DNA of 64,000 bases from Aureibacter tunicatorum (GTDB lineage: Bacteria; Bacteroidota; Bacteroidia; Cytophagales; Cyclobacteriaceae): assembly GCF_036492635.1 (NCBI RefSeq), contig NZ_AP025305.1:682001-746000 (forward strand), in the 5' to 3' direction. The position numbers and the translations under genes are program-made. Under the pieces are notes generated by a model that was given only the letters and a program-made list of their open reading frames with translations, ran no database searches and had not been told where the DNA came from. Numbering within the stretch: the first letter of the stretch is position 1; each line of letters begins with the position of its first letter. Shown piece by piece: positions 17,267 to 26,488 of the stretch.

Positions 17267-19204
17267 TTATTTTTTGAAAAATGACTTTAGGTGTTCCATG
17301 TCTAGAATATAATAGGTCGGTTCACCTTTAGGTGTGTAGTTGGGGTTGGCGCATGCGAACAATTGGTCGATGATAGCTTTCATTTCAGCTTCTGTCATTT
17401 TTTGTTGTGCTTTGACAGCCGCTCTTTTGGCCATGCTTCTTGCCATATTGTCTTGCTTGCTTATGGACAAACTGCTTTGATTAAGTTTGAATTGTTCAAT
17501 TAAGCCTTCAAACAGCTCTCGGGCATCGCTACCAGCAACATCTGCGGGTATTCCATTGACAACAACAGCATTATTGCCAAAAATTTCGAAAACAAATCCT
17601 AAAGCATTGATTTCCTCATTCAGTTCTTGCACCAAAGCTAGGTCAGAAGCATTTAGTTGAATAGTTTGAGGAAAAAGGAATTGTTGCGATGAGCCTGATT
17701 TCAATACAAGATTGGAAGAGTATTTTTCATACAATATCCTTTCATGCGCAGCTTGTTGATCAATAAGCATCATCCCGGATTTCACCTGTGTGATAATATA
17801 CGTATTATGCAATTGAAAAGGTTGGTGAATATCAGAGTCATTTGCATATAAATTTTTGTCAAATGCATTTAGCGAGTTCGCAGCACTTTCAAACTTTATG
17901 GATTTTTGTTCAGTAGATACCGTTGGTGCTGTAGGCAAGTCCAGTTTAGGCGTTGGTATTTTTTGAGTATCAGGTATGGAAACAAAATCTTCTGCTGGCA
18001 AATCATCATCGCTGCTTTCAAACATTTTTTCCCAATTGCTAGAATTGGAGGATTTGCTTTCTATGTTTTTGAAGTTTGAGTATGACTTGTGGCTGGCAAT
18101 CTTCTTCTCATCATCCGAAAGCTCTGGTTCGGAGGTGTTCAATGTGGAGAAGTCAATCGTAGACATATTCGTTTGGAAATTGATATTGCTGTCAAAGTCC
18201 AAAGAAGGTGTTACACTAAATGTGCCTAAAGATTGCCTAATAGTCGCTTTTAGAATACTATAAATGGTTTTTTCATCATCGAATTTGATCTCCGTTTTTG
18301 TAGGATGAACATTGATATCAATATGCTTTGGATCGATCTCAATGAACAGTATATAAAAAGGAAATGTATCCGTTGGCAAGAGCCCTTCATAGGCCTGCAT
18401 GACGGCGTGATTCAAGTAATTGCTTTTGATGAACCTGTTATTGACGAAGAAGAATTGTTCTCCGCGTGTTTTCTTCGCAAATTCCGGCTTGCCAACATAG
18501 CCAGAGAGCTTCATATGTGGAATCTCTTCGTTGCAAGGAACCAATTGCGATTTATAATTCTTTCCGAAAATGCTTATTATTCTATGGCTAAGTTTCCCTT
18601 TATGAAGCTTGAATAATTCATTGCTGTTGTTATGAAAGGAAAACGAGATTTCAGGATAAGCTAAGGCAATACGTTGAAATTCATCAATGATATGTCTGAG
18701 CTCTACTCCGTTTGACTTCAGAAAGTTTCTTCTTGCTGGAACATTGTAGAATAGGTTCTTAACAGCAAAAGAAGTCCCCTTTGAGCAGTTTACAGGCTGT
18801 TGGTCTACCAATTCGGATGCCTCAACTTTGAGGCAAAGACCTAGCTCATCGCCTTCTTGTCTTGTTTTTAATTCAACTTGCGCAACAGCGGCGATAGAGG
18901 CCACAGCTTCGCCTCTGAACCCCATAGTTCTGATCGTGAACAAGTCGTTGGCTTGTTTGATCTTGGAGGTAGCGTGTCTTTCGAACGACATTCGAGCGTC
19001 GTTTTCTGTCATGCCAACTCCATCGTCTATGACATGAATTAGCGATTTGCCCGCATCTTTGATTATCAGCTTAATATTCTGAGCTCCGGCGTCTATGGCA
19101 TTTTCTAACAATTCTTTGACTACTGAAGATGGTCTTTGGACCACTTCTCCTGCGGCTATCTGGTTAGCCACGGCATCCGGAAGAAGCTGAATAATATCTG
19201 ACAT
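17267..19204 (-). CDS. mutL: DNA mismatch repair protein MutL
   Basis: Couples MutS mismatch recognition to strand removal. The N-terminal GHKL ATPase is intact: VVKELLENAIDAGA, DDGVGM, TMGFRGEAVASI. A long acidic/Ser-rich linker (about residues 335-455) joins the C-terminal dimer domain. There, the endonuclease motif normally DQHA-x2-E-x4-E reads DQQAAHERILYE, with the metal-site His replaced by Gln, and the late Cys-rich motif is altered (CANPNYTPKGEPT). It may therefore nick weakly or not at all. The 645-residue length is normal. It follows the membrane-protein gene at 19214 by 9 bases. Confidence 0.96.
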   Translation of the reverse strand: MSDIIQLLPDAVANQIAAGEVVQRPSSVVKELLENAIDAGAQNIKLIIKDAGKSLIHVIDDGVGMTENDARMSFERHATSKIKQANDLFTIRTMGFRGEAVASIAAVAQVELKTRQEGDELGLCLKVEASELVDQQPVNCSKGTSFAVKNLFYNVPARRNFLKSNGVELRHIIDEFQRIALAYPEISFSFHNNSNELFKLHKGKLSHRIISIFGKNYKSQLVPCNEEIPHMKLSGYVGKPEFAKKTRGEQFFFVNNRFIKSNYLNHAVMQAYEGLLPTDTFPFYILFIEIDPKHIDINVHPTKTEIKFDDEKTIYSILKATIRQSLGTFSVTPSLDFDSNINFQTNMSTIDFSTLNTSEPELSDDEKKIASHKSYSNFKNIESKSSNSSNWEKMFESSDDDLPAEDFVSIPDTQKIPTPKLDLPTAPTVSTEQKSIKFESAANSLNAFDKNLYANDSDIHQPFQLHNTYIITQVKSGMMLIDQQAAHERILYEKYSSNLVLKSGSSQQFLFPQTIQLNASDLALVQELNEEINALGFVFEIFGNNAVVVNGIPADVAGSDARELFEGLIEQFKLNQSSLSISKQDNMARSMAKRAAVKAQQKMTEAEMKAIIDQLFACANPNYTPKGEPTYYILDMEHLKSFFKK

Positions 19205-19213
19205 TTATCGTTT

Positions 19214-19561
19214 CTAAATTTTACCCTTTATTCGAAGCAATACGTACATAGCAACCAAGCCGCCTAGTATATAAAGCACCCAGTCACCGTACCAAATATA
19301 GCCAAAAAATCCCGCTAATACGGCAAGGATGATCATCAATCTTCCCTTTTCAGTTTTTGACTGCTTCTCGTTTCTCTCTATGCGACTAAAAGATCCTGAA
19401 ATTCTCTGTCCGGCCTTGTATTTTTCGTCGGATGTGAGTTTCATTTCTCTTTTGATTCTTTCGGTACGCTCTTGGATTTCCTCTTTGATTGGGTCGTAAT
19501 ACCTTGGCTCAAAATGGAATCTCGAGTGTTTCGGAGTTTTAAATAACGATGGAAGTTTCAT
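19214..19561 (-). CDS. Small membrane protein with two C-terminal membrane segments
   Basis: A 115-residue protein: a basic, charged N-terminal half (HFEPRYYDPIKEEIQERTER, then helix) and two C-terminal membrane segments, LMIILAVLAGFFGYIWY and WVLYILGGLVAMYVLL. No enzymatic motif. I recall that similar short proteins in this phylum are sometimes labelled as riboflavin synthase subunits; nothing in the sequence supports that. It is the first gene of the likely mutL-rhomboid transcript and is read divergently from the GH3 gene. Confidence 0.8.
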   Translation of the reverse strand: MKLPSLFKTPKHSRFHFEPRYYDPIKEEIQERTERIKREMKLTSDEKYKAGQRISGSFSRIERNEKQSKTEKGRLMIILAVLAGFFGYIWYGDWVLYILGGLVAMYVLLRIKGKI

Positions 19562-19621
19562 ATATTCAATTGTTTGATTGCAAAATTAACTATATTTCCA
19601 ATATATCATAAACAGGCTTGT

Positions 19622-22621
19622 ATGCGTATGCACCAATCAATAATTTTATTCATTTCGCTATTTCTTTTTAATGCTTCATTCGCTAATTGTGCTATTTATG
19701 AACAATCTTCTAATAACAAGAGCGAATGGGTGGACAGTGTTTATCAGTCCATGAATGCGAAAATGAGAATTGGTCAACTGTTTATGATTGCTGCCTATAG
19801 TAATAAGAACGCAAGCCATCAAAAAGATATTGAAAATCTAATCAAAAATCATCATGTGGGCGGCTTAATATTTTTTCAAGGAACGGCTAAAGAGCAAGCA
19901 AGGCTTACAAATGCATATCAAAATGCAAGTAACTTGCCTCTGATGATTGCAATGGATGCGGAATGGGGTTTGAATATGAGGTTGAAAGAAGTACCGGCAT
20001 TCCCTTACCAAATGACTTTGGGGGCAATTCAAACCCCAGATATCATTAAAACAATGGGGCGTGAAATCGCCAGACAGTTTCAACAACTGGGCATGCAAAT
20101 GAATTTTGCTCCTGTGCTTGATATTAATACGAATCCGTCAAACCCTGTGATTGGCATTAGATCGTTCGGAGAGGATAAAAGGACTGTGTCAACTCATGGT
20201 TTGGCTTATATGCAAGGATTGCAAGAAGGAGGCGTGATCGCATGTGGAAAGCATTTTCCCGGGCACGGAGATACTTCTACGGATTCTCACTTGACATTGC
20301 CGGTGATTCCTTACGACTATAATCGACTTCGGGCAGAGGAAATGTATCCATTTGAATTTTTAGCGAACAGAGGGCTTGAAAGTATTATGGTTGGCCATAT
20401 TTATTTGCCTCAATTAGTAAAGGAAAAGAATTTGCCTGCATCACTATCTCCTTATATCGTAAGTTCTATTTTGCAGGATAGCTTAGGCTTTGATGGCTTG
20501 GTAGTGACAGATGCCTTGAATATGAAAGGGGTGACTAAATATTATAAGCCCGGGGAAATCGAAATTATGGCTTTGGAGGCAGGAAATGATTTATTGTTGT
20601 TTTCCGAAGACGTGCCTTTGGCCATGAATAGTGTTCTTGAAGCAGTAAAATCCGGGAGGTTAGATAGCATGGAGATTGAATCCAAAGTAAAAAAGATCTT
20701 GGGATACAAATACGATGTTGGTTTGAAGACTGCTCCTCAGTTGAATGTGGAAGACATAGACTCCAGAATAACGACGCCATATACATTAAGCCTTATTGAA
20801 AAGCTGTATGAGCAATCAATGACTATCGCAAGAAATGAACAGGGTTTTTTACCTATATCGATTATTGATACTTGTGAAATAGCGTCTATTGAGTTAAATA
20901 GAAATTCGCAATCGTTATTTCAAAGCAGACTTGCTAAATACGTTGAGCTTGAAACTGTAAATATAGCTAAAGGCGCTAGTGTTAATATTGAAAATATTAC
21001 TCAAAAATTGGTAAATAGAAATGTTGTGGTCATGGGCTTTCATGGTATGAATTCCAATATTAAGAATAATTACGGAGTCAATGAGCAACATATTGCCTTG
21101 GGAAAAAAATTGAAAGAGCAGGGGAAGAAAGTAATCGCCGTGATATTCGGAAACCCATACAGTTTGAGGAATTTTGAATGGGCGGATTATGTTGTTTGCG
21201 CATATCAAGATAATAAGTATACGCAAGCCAAAGCGGCCGAAGCGATATTTGGAGCTATATCAGTTTCAGGAAGATTGCCAGTTACCGCATCTGAAGGCTT
21301 TAAGGTTAATCAAGGTTTTGATACTCGTTCATTGGGGCGATTAGGCTATGCTTTGCCCGAATCTGTTGGCATGAATGGAAAGATGCTGAACAAAATCGAT
21401 AGTGTGGTGCAAGAGATTGTCGAGTCAAAAGCAGCGCCGGGAGGGCAAGTGTTGGTAGCTCGCAAAGGCAAGATAATTTATGAGAAGTCTTTTGGTTATG
21501 AGACTTATTCCAAAAAACATAAAATCACAGAAGAGCATATTTATGATATTGCATCTATTACCAAGGTAGCAAGCACATTGTTGGCTACCATGTTTTTAGA
21601 AGGCCAAGGATCTATTGATTTGAATAAAACATTAAGTTTTTATTTGCCGGAATTGGATACAACGAATAAATCCAATGTTAACTTAATGGATTTATTAACA
21701 CATCAAGCAGGGTTGAAGCCATATCTGCCATTTTGGAAGAAGACTATTGCGAATAAAGAGGATAAAAATTTTTATTATAAAAATAGTCAGGATTCGATTT
21801 ATTCAATAAAAGTTGCTCATAATATGTATGGAAGAAATACTTTGCCTGATTCGTTGTGGAAATGGATGGCAAGCACAAAACTTCGCAATGAGCAGGGAGG
21901 AAAAAGCATAGCATTCACTTATGATTATAAATATAGCGATATTGGCTTTTATTTTTTGAAGCATGCAATTGAAAGACGAATCAATCAAAATATAGGGGAT
22001 TTTGTTAAGGATAATTTTTATGAGCCTTTAGGGATGGAGAAAACATTTTTTTCGAGCAACGAGGCAAATTTATTAGGAAAGCATAGTATTGTTCCATCCG
22101 AGGCGGATGAATATTTCAGAAAGAAAACACTCAAAGGTTTTGTAAATGATCCGAATTCCGCTTTAGAAGGAGGCACAAGCGGTCATGCGGGTTTGTTTTC
22201 AAATGCGCATGACCTTGCTATTTTATTTCAAATGTTTTTGCAGGAGGGGTATTATGGAAGTGTGAGGTATTTGGCGCCGGGCACTGTTGATAAATTTACT
22301 TTTGCTCCCTTTGATAAAAGCAATGGGAACCGGAGAGGTGTTGGCTGGGATAAGCCCGTGAAGTTTGGAGAGGGACCTTCGTCTTATTATGCTTCAGAAT
22401 CGTCTTTTGGGCATTCGGGCTTTACAGGAACTTTGGCTTGGGTTGATCCTGAAAAAGAGCTGGTTTTTATATTCTTATCCAATAGAACGTATCCAAAATC
22501 TTCAAATACTCGTCTTTTAAAAGGGAATTTTCGTACGAATATTCATGACATTGTTTATGAATCTTTATATAGCATGAAGTCTTTTGAAAAGAATGCTATA
22601 TTTACAACGACTAACTTGTGA
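19622..22621 (+). CDS. GH3 beta-N-acetylglucosaminidase fused to a serine hydrolase (beta-lactamase fold)
   Basis: A 999-residue exported two-enzyme fusion. After a signal peptide (HQSIILFISLFLFNASFA) comes a GH3 domain with the NagZ-type motif KHFPGHGDTSTDSH (about residues 210-223), whose His/Asp dyad is typical of N-acetylglucosaminidases, and VVTDALNMKG with the nucleophile. The C-terminal third (from about 610) is a class-C-like serine hydrolase: SITK nucleophile, YSD in place of YxN and a late HSGFTG. The domains suggest coordinated removal of sugars and D-amino-acid bonds from cell-wall fragments; this is inferred. I start at ATG 19622, not the TTG at 19574. Confidence 0.92.
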   Translation: MRMHQSIILFISLFLFNASFANCAIYEQSSNNKSEWVDSVYQSMNAKMRIGQLFMIAAYSNKNASHQKDIENLIKNHHVGGLIFFQGTAKEQARLTNAYQNASNLPLMIAMDAEWGLNMRLKEVPAFPYQMTLGAIQTPDIIKTMGREIARQFQQLGMQMNFAPVLDINTNPSNPVIGIRSFGEDKRTVSTHGLAYMQGLQEGGVIACGKHFPGHGDTSTDSHLTLPVIPYDYNRLRAEEMYPFEFLANRGLESIMVGHIYLPQLVKEKNLPASLSPYIVSSILQDSLGFDGLVVTDALNMKGVTKYYKPGEIEIMALEAGNDLLLFSEDVPLAMNSVLEAVKSGRLDSMEIESKVKKILGYKYDVGLKTAPQLNVEDIDSRITTPYTLSLIEKLYEQSMTIARNEQGFLPISIIDTCEIASIELNRNSQSLFQSRLAKYVELETVNIAKGASVNIENITQKLVNRNVVVMGFHGMNSNIKNNYGVNEQHIALGKKLKEQGKKVIAVIFGNPYSLRNFEWADYVVCAYQDNKYTQAKAAEAIFGAISVSGRLPVTASEGFKVNQGFDTRSLGRLGYALPESVGMNGKMLNKIDSVVQEIVESKAAPGGQVLVARKGKIIYEKSFGYETYSKKHKITEEHIYDIASITKVASTLLATMFLEGQGSIDLNKTLSFYLPELDTTNKSNVNLMDLLTHQAGLKPYLPFWKKTIANKEDKNFYYKNSQDSIYSIKVAHNMYGRNTLPDSLWKWMASTKLRNEQGGKSIAFTYDYKYSDIGFYFLKHAIERRINQNIGDFVKDNFYEPLGMEKTFFSSNEANLLGKHSIVPSEADEYFRKKTLKGFVNDPNSALEGGTSGHAGLFSNAHDLAILFQMFLQEGYYGSVRYLAPGTVDKFTFAPFDKSNGNRRGVGWDKPVKFGEGPSSYYASESSFGHSGFTGTLAWVDPEKELVFIFLSNRTYPKSSNTRLLKGNFRTNIHDIVYESLYSMKSFEKNAIFTTTNL

Positions 22622-22727
22622 AAGCATTTTAGGTTTCTTGCATGAATGATGATAATATACATTAGCTAATAAGGGCTGAAAAGCCCTGTATGATGGCGAT
22701 TTTATTGGAAAATAAAAATAATAGGAA

Positions 22728-23870
22728 ATGAGGATAGGGATTGTATGTTACCCGACTTTTGGAGGGAGCGGAGTTGTAGCCACGGAGTTGGGGTTGGCAT
22801 TGGCCAAAGAAGGCCATCAAGTTCATTTTATTACATACACCCAGCCACCAAGGCTGGACTTTTTCAATGAAAATATATTTTATCATGAAGTGAGCGTTAG
22901 CAGCTATCCTTTGTTTCGATATCCTCCTTACGAATTAGCTCTTTCTGGCAAGATAGTCGATGTAGTCAAGTTTGAAAAGCTTGATATTTTGCATGTTCAT
23001 TATGCCATTCCGCATGCGTCAGCTGCTTATATGGCTAAGGAAATTTTGAAAAAAGAGGATATTCATATACCGATTGTGACGACTTTGCATGGCACAGATA
23101 TCACACTTGTAGGGAAAGACCCTTCTTTCGCTCCTGTGGTGACTTTTAGCATAAACCAATCGGATGGAATTACGTCTGTCTCTGAGAGTTTAAAACAAGA
23201 GACATTCGACTATTTTGATATTGATAAGGATATTGAGGTAATCCCTAATTTTATAGACCTTAAAAGATTCAAAAAACAAGAGAAAGAGCATTTTAGAAAA
23301 GCGATATGTCCGGAAAATGAAAGATTGATTGTTCACACATCCAATTTTAGAAAAGTCAAGCGTGTCACGGATATTATCAAAGTCTTCAAAGAAGTTCGAG
23401 ATAAGATTCCTGCCAAGATGTTATTGGTAGGCGATGGACCTGAAAGATGTCATTGCGAGACGCTTTGCAGAGAATTATCGCTTTGCGAAGATATCAGGTT
23501 TTTGGGTAAAATTGACGCTATTGAAGAGGTGTTGTCTGTATCGGACGTGTTTATGATGCCTTCCGAGAAAGAGAGCTTTGGACTTGCGGCCTTGGAAGCT
23601 ATGGCTTGCGAGGTGCCAGTAGTAACTTCAGATGCAGGAGGTTTGCCAGAATTGAATATTGATGGTGTTACGGGATATATAAATCCTGTGGGAGATATAG
23701 AAGGGATGACTCAAAGCGTTTTGAAAATATTGAAAGATGAAGAGACTTTGGATGCTTTTAGACAAAATGCATTGAATAGAGCGAATGAATTCAGGCTTTC
23801 AAATATTTTGCCTCAATACGAGAGTTTTTATTATAGAATTATAGAACAAGTAAAAGCGGAGCAAATATGA
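22728..23870 (+). CDS. bshA: N-acetyl-alpha-D-glucosaminyl L-malate synthase BshA
   Basis: GT4-family glycosyltransferase that joins N-acetylglucosamine from UDP-GlcNAc to L-malate, the first step in making the thiol bacillithiol. The opening GIVCYPTFGGSGVVATELG is diagnostic for BshA; also VTTLHGTDITLVGKD, VIPNFIDLKRF and MPSEKESFGLAALEAMACEV with the GT4 glutamate. The 380-residue length is typical. It overlaps the next gene by 4 bases (ATGA). The other bacillithiol genes (bshB, bshC) are not in the window. Confidence 0.95.
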   Translation: MRIGIVCYPTFGGSGVVATELGLALAKEGHQVHFITYTQPPRLDFFNENIFYHEVSVSSYPLFRYPPYELALSGKIVDVVKFEKLDILHVHYAIPHASAAYMAKEILKKEDIHIPIVTTLHGTDITLVGKDPSFAPVVTFSINQSDGITSVSESLKQETFDYFDIDKDIEVIPNFIDLKRFKKQEKEHFRKAICPENERLIVHTSNFRKVKRVTDIIKVFKEVRDKIPAKMLLVGDGPERCHCETLCRELSLCEDIRFLGKIDAIEEVLSVSDVFMMPSEKESFGLAALEAMACEVPVVTSDAGGLPELNIDGVTGYINPVGDIEGMTQSVLKILKDEETLDAFRQNALNRANEFRLSNILPQYESFYYRIIEQVKAEQI

Positions 23871-24526
23871 TTAAAGGAGTGATATTCGACATGGATGGGC
23901 TTTTGATAGATTCGGAGCCTTATTGGAAGATGGCTATGATCAATGTGTTTGCTTCTGTGGGCCTTGAGATGAACAAGGAAAAAGCCCAGTTGACAATGGG
24001 GTTGAGGTCTGTTGATGTTGTTGATTATTGGTACCGAAAAGAGCCTTGGGAGTCTAAAACGAAAGAAATTGTTCTCCAAGAGATATTGGAAGAGGTAAAG
24101 AAGCTCGTGCTAAGAGATGGTGAAACAATGCCCGGAGTCCATGATGCGATAGCTTTTTTCAAGTCTCAAGGGATTAAAATGGCTTTGGCATCATCATCAC
24201 CAAAGGATGTGATTCATAGTTTTGTTGAAAAAATGGGAATACTCGATGATTTAGAGTATTTGAGATCTGGAGATCAAGAGGAGTTTGGAAAACCTCATCC
24301 AGGTGTTTTTATCAATACTGCAAAGGAAATGGGGTGGAATCCATCAGAGTGTTTAGTATTTGAGGATTCTGTGAATGGTGTAATAGCAGGTAAAGCAGCT
24401 TTGATGAAGGTAGTGGCGATTCCCGAGCCGGATTCATTTTCTGATCCGAGATTTAGCATAGCGGATATGAAGATTAGTTCTTTGGGACATTTTGATAATG
24501 ACATGTTTCAAAGAATTTTGCGTTAA
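23867..24526 (+). CDS. HAD-superfamily phosphatase, beta-phosphoglucomutase/HxpB-like
   Basis: A 219-residue cytoplasmic HAD hydrolase. Motif I is IFDMDGLLIDSE (catalytic aspartates 8 and 10), motif II MALASSSP (with its Ser), motif III the Lys in EFGKPHPG, motif IV FEDSVNGVIAG. The helical cap between motifs I and II marks the subfamily of beta-phosphoglucomutase and hexitol/2-deoxyglucose-6-phosphatases; phosphatase is the better guess. It is translationally coupled to bshA (ATGA overlap), but a role in bacillithiol synthesis is not established. Confidence 0.9.
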   Translation: MIKGVIFDMDGLLIDSEPYWKMAMINVFASVGLEMNKEKAQLTMGLRSVDVVDYWYRKEPWESKTKEIVLQEILEEVKKLVLRDGETMPGVHDAIAFFKSQGIKMALASSSPKDVIHSFVEKMGILDDLEYLRSGDQEEFGKPHPGVFINTAKEMGWNPSECLVFEDSVNGVIAGKAALMKVVAIPEPDSFSDPRFSIADMKISSLGHFDNDMFQRILR

Positions 24527-24535
24527 TAAATTAGT

Positions 24536-25549
24536 ATGAAAACTAAAAAGACAAGTTTAGCTATTTTAAGCGGTGTTCTAGTCGTTGGAGCAGCGATTCT
24601 AATGGGACCAAAACCTTCCACACCCGAACTAACTCCAAAAGTTCAAATAGAAACGCCAATGGCTTTGAGCAAATTGGAAGATACTTTGAAGCAAATAGAT
24701 GCTGAGGAAGGACCAATAAGGCCCGGCAATGAATCTAAAATTGAGTGGATAAATGGAGTCCCTGAAAAAACAGAATATGTTGTAATGTACCTTCATGGAT
24801 TTACTGCAAGTCCTGAGGAGGGTGCGCCTGTTCATAGGAATTTCGCAAAAAGGTATCAGGCAAATTTGTTTTTGCCGAGATTGCAGAGTCATGGACTTGA
24901 TGTAGCGAAGCCAATGGAAGATCTGACTCCCGAAAACTATTTGCAATCTGCTAAAGAAGCTTTGATGATCGCTAGCCATCTGGGGAAGAAAGTTGTCGTT
25001 ATGGGATGCTCTACCGGAGGAACACTAGCATTGTATTTGGCCGCTCATAATCCGGAGTTGATTCATAGCGTATTACTGTATTCTCCAAATATCAAACTAG
25101 CCGATCCTTCAGCTGTATTGTTGACAAAACCTTGGGGTAAAAACCTAGCCAAGGCAGTGTTGGGAAGTGATATGAGAGAAGTTGATCTTGAAGATGGAGA
25201 AAAACCGTATTGGTATAAAAAATCTTCTGTTAATGGATTGATTTCTATGGCTTCACTCGTTGAGCATACGATGCACGAAGAGACTTTTAAGTCTGTGAAG
25301 CAGCCTGTTTTCATGGGATATTTTTATGAAAATGAGGACAATCAAGACCAAGTGGTTTCTGTGGAGGCTATGAGGGAAATGTTTGACCAATTGGGGTCGG
25401 AAAAGAAAAAACAAGTGGCTTTTCCAAATGTCAATGCGCATGTGATTTGCTCTGATATTTGCTCGGATGATTACCTGTCTGTTGAGAAAGCGACTTTCCA
25501 ATTCGCTGATAGCGTTTTGAAAATGATAGCAAGTGAAGAGCACCAATAG
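24536..25549 (+). CDS. Membrane-anchored alpha/beta hydrolase (carboxylesterase-like)
   Basis: A 337-residue protein with an N-terminal membrane anchor or uncleaved signal (TSLAILSGVLVVGAAILMG, about 6-24) and an alpha/beta-hydrolase domain behind it. Visible: YLHGFTASPEEGAP for the oxyanion hole, nucleophile elbow MGCSTGGT, and NVNAHVICSD near the C-terminus for the histidine. It resembles monoacylglycerol-lipase/carboxylesterase types. It is 9 bases downstream of the HAD gene and ends convergently on rfbA. Substrate unknown; location is probably periplasmic side. Confidence 0.85.
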   Translation: MKTKKTSLAILSGVLVVGAAILMGPKPSTPELTPKVQIETPMALSKLEDTLKQIDAEEGPIRPGNESKIEWINGVPEKTEYVVMYLHGFTASPEEGAPVHRNFAKRYQANLFLPRLQSHGLDVAKPMEDLTPENYLQSAKEALMIASHLGKKVVVMGCSTGGTLALYLAAHNPELIHSVLLYSPNIKLADPSAVLLTKPWGKNLAKAVLGSDMREVDLEDGEKPYWYKKSSVNGLISMASLVEHTMHEETFKSVKQPVFMGYFYENEDNQDQVVSVEAMREMFDQLGSEKKKQVAFPNVNAHVICSDICSDDYLSVEKATFQFADSVLKMIASEEHQ

Positions 25550-25566
25550 TAGGTGCTTTTCAAATG

Positions 25567-26433
25567 TTAATTTTTTTTGAGCATGCTCATTAAGTATTTT
25601 CCATAGCCGCTTTTAAGCAAATTTTTAGCTAAAACTTCTAGCTCGGCATCTGAGATAAAGTTCATGCGGTAGGCAATTTCTTCTATGCACCCTATTTTGA
25701 GACCCTGTCTTTCTTCAATGATTTGAACGAAATTGCTTGCTTGCGCCAATGATTGAAACGTGCCAGTGTCAAGCCAAGCGGTTCCTCTGTTCATTATGCT
25801 GACATTAAGCTTGCCCATGCTGAGGTATGATTTGTTAACATCTGTGATTTCCAATTCTCCTCTTGCGCTGGGTTGAATATTTTTGGCTATGTCAACCACG
25901 GCATTATCGTAGAAATATAAGCCAGGCACAGCATAGTTGGATTTTGGGATAGATGGTTTTTCCTCAATGGATATAGCTTGCATATTGCTATCGAATTCGA
26001 CAACTCCATATCTTTCCGGATCTTGAACGTGATAGGCGTATACGATTCCTCCATCAGGGTTGATGTTTTGTTGAAGCTGTGTCGACAATCCCGTTCCATA
26101 AAAAATATTGTCACCTAAAATCAATGCAACAGAGTCATTTCCTATAAACTCCTCTCCAATGACAAAGGCTTGAGCAAGGCCCTCGGGCTTTTCTTGGACA
26201 GCGTATGTGAATTTGCAACCTAGGCTTTTGCCATCCCCAAGCAATGATTTGAATAATGGCAGATCTCTTGGAGTTGATATGATCAGTATTTCCCTAATGC
26301 CTGACATCATCAGTGTTGATAAAGGGTAGTATATCATAGGCTTGTCATAGACAGGCATGAGTTGCTTGCTTACTGCGAGTGTAAGAGGGTGCAGTCTTGT
26401 GCCTGACCCTCCTGCTAAAATAATTCCTTTCAT
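25567..26433 (-). CDS. rfbA: Glucose-1-phosphate thymidylyltransferase
   Basis: Makes dTDP-glucose from dTTP and glucose 1-phosphate, opening the dTDP-deoxysugar pathway to surface polysaccharides. Visible: [14 protein letters not shown] with the nucleotide-binding Arg, [29 protein letters not shown] and [20 protein letters not shown]; all are standard RfbA motifs and the 288-residue length matches. It is the last gene of a three-gene minus-strand operon, 55 bases after rfbB. rfbC and rfbD are absent here. Confidence 0.97.
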   Translation of the reverse strand: MKGIILAGGSGTRLHPLTLAVSKQLMPVYDKPMIYYPLSTLMMSGIREILIISTPRDLPLFKSLLGDGKSLGCKFTYAVQEKPEGLAQAFVIGEEFIGNDSVALILGDNIFYGTGLSTQLQQNINPDGGIVYAYHVQDPERYGVVEFDSNMQAISIEEKPSIPKSNYAVPGLYFYDNAVVDIAKNIQPSARGELEITDVNKSYLSMGKLNVSIMNRGTAWLDTGTFQSLAQASNFVQIIEERQGLKIGCIEEIAYRMNFISDAELEVLAKNLLKSGYGKYLMSMLKKN

Positions 26434-26488
26434 TAAAAAATATTTTTACCTTAAAAGGCTATGTTCATTTCTTTTATTAGCTATAGTT

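Noticed and set aside
19214-19561. Riboflavin synthase subunit
   Set aside because: The protein is a short two-segment membrane protein without any lumazine/riboflavin synthase motif.
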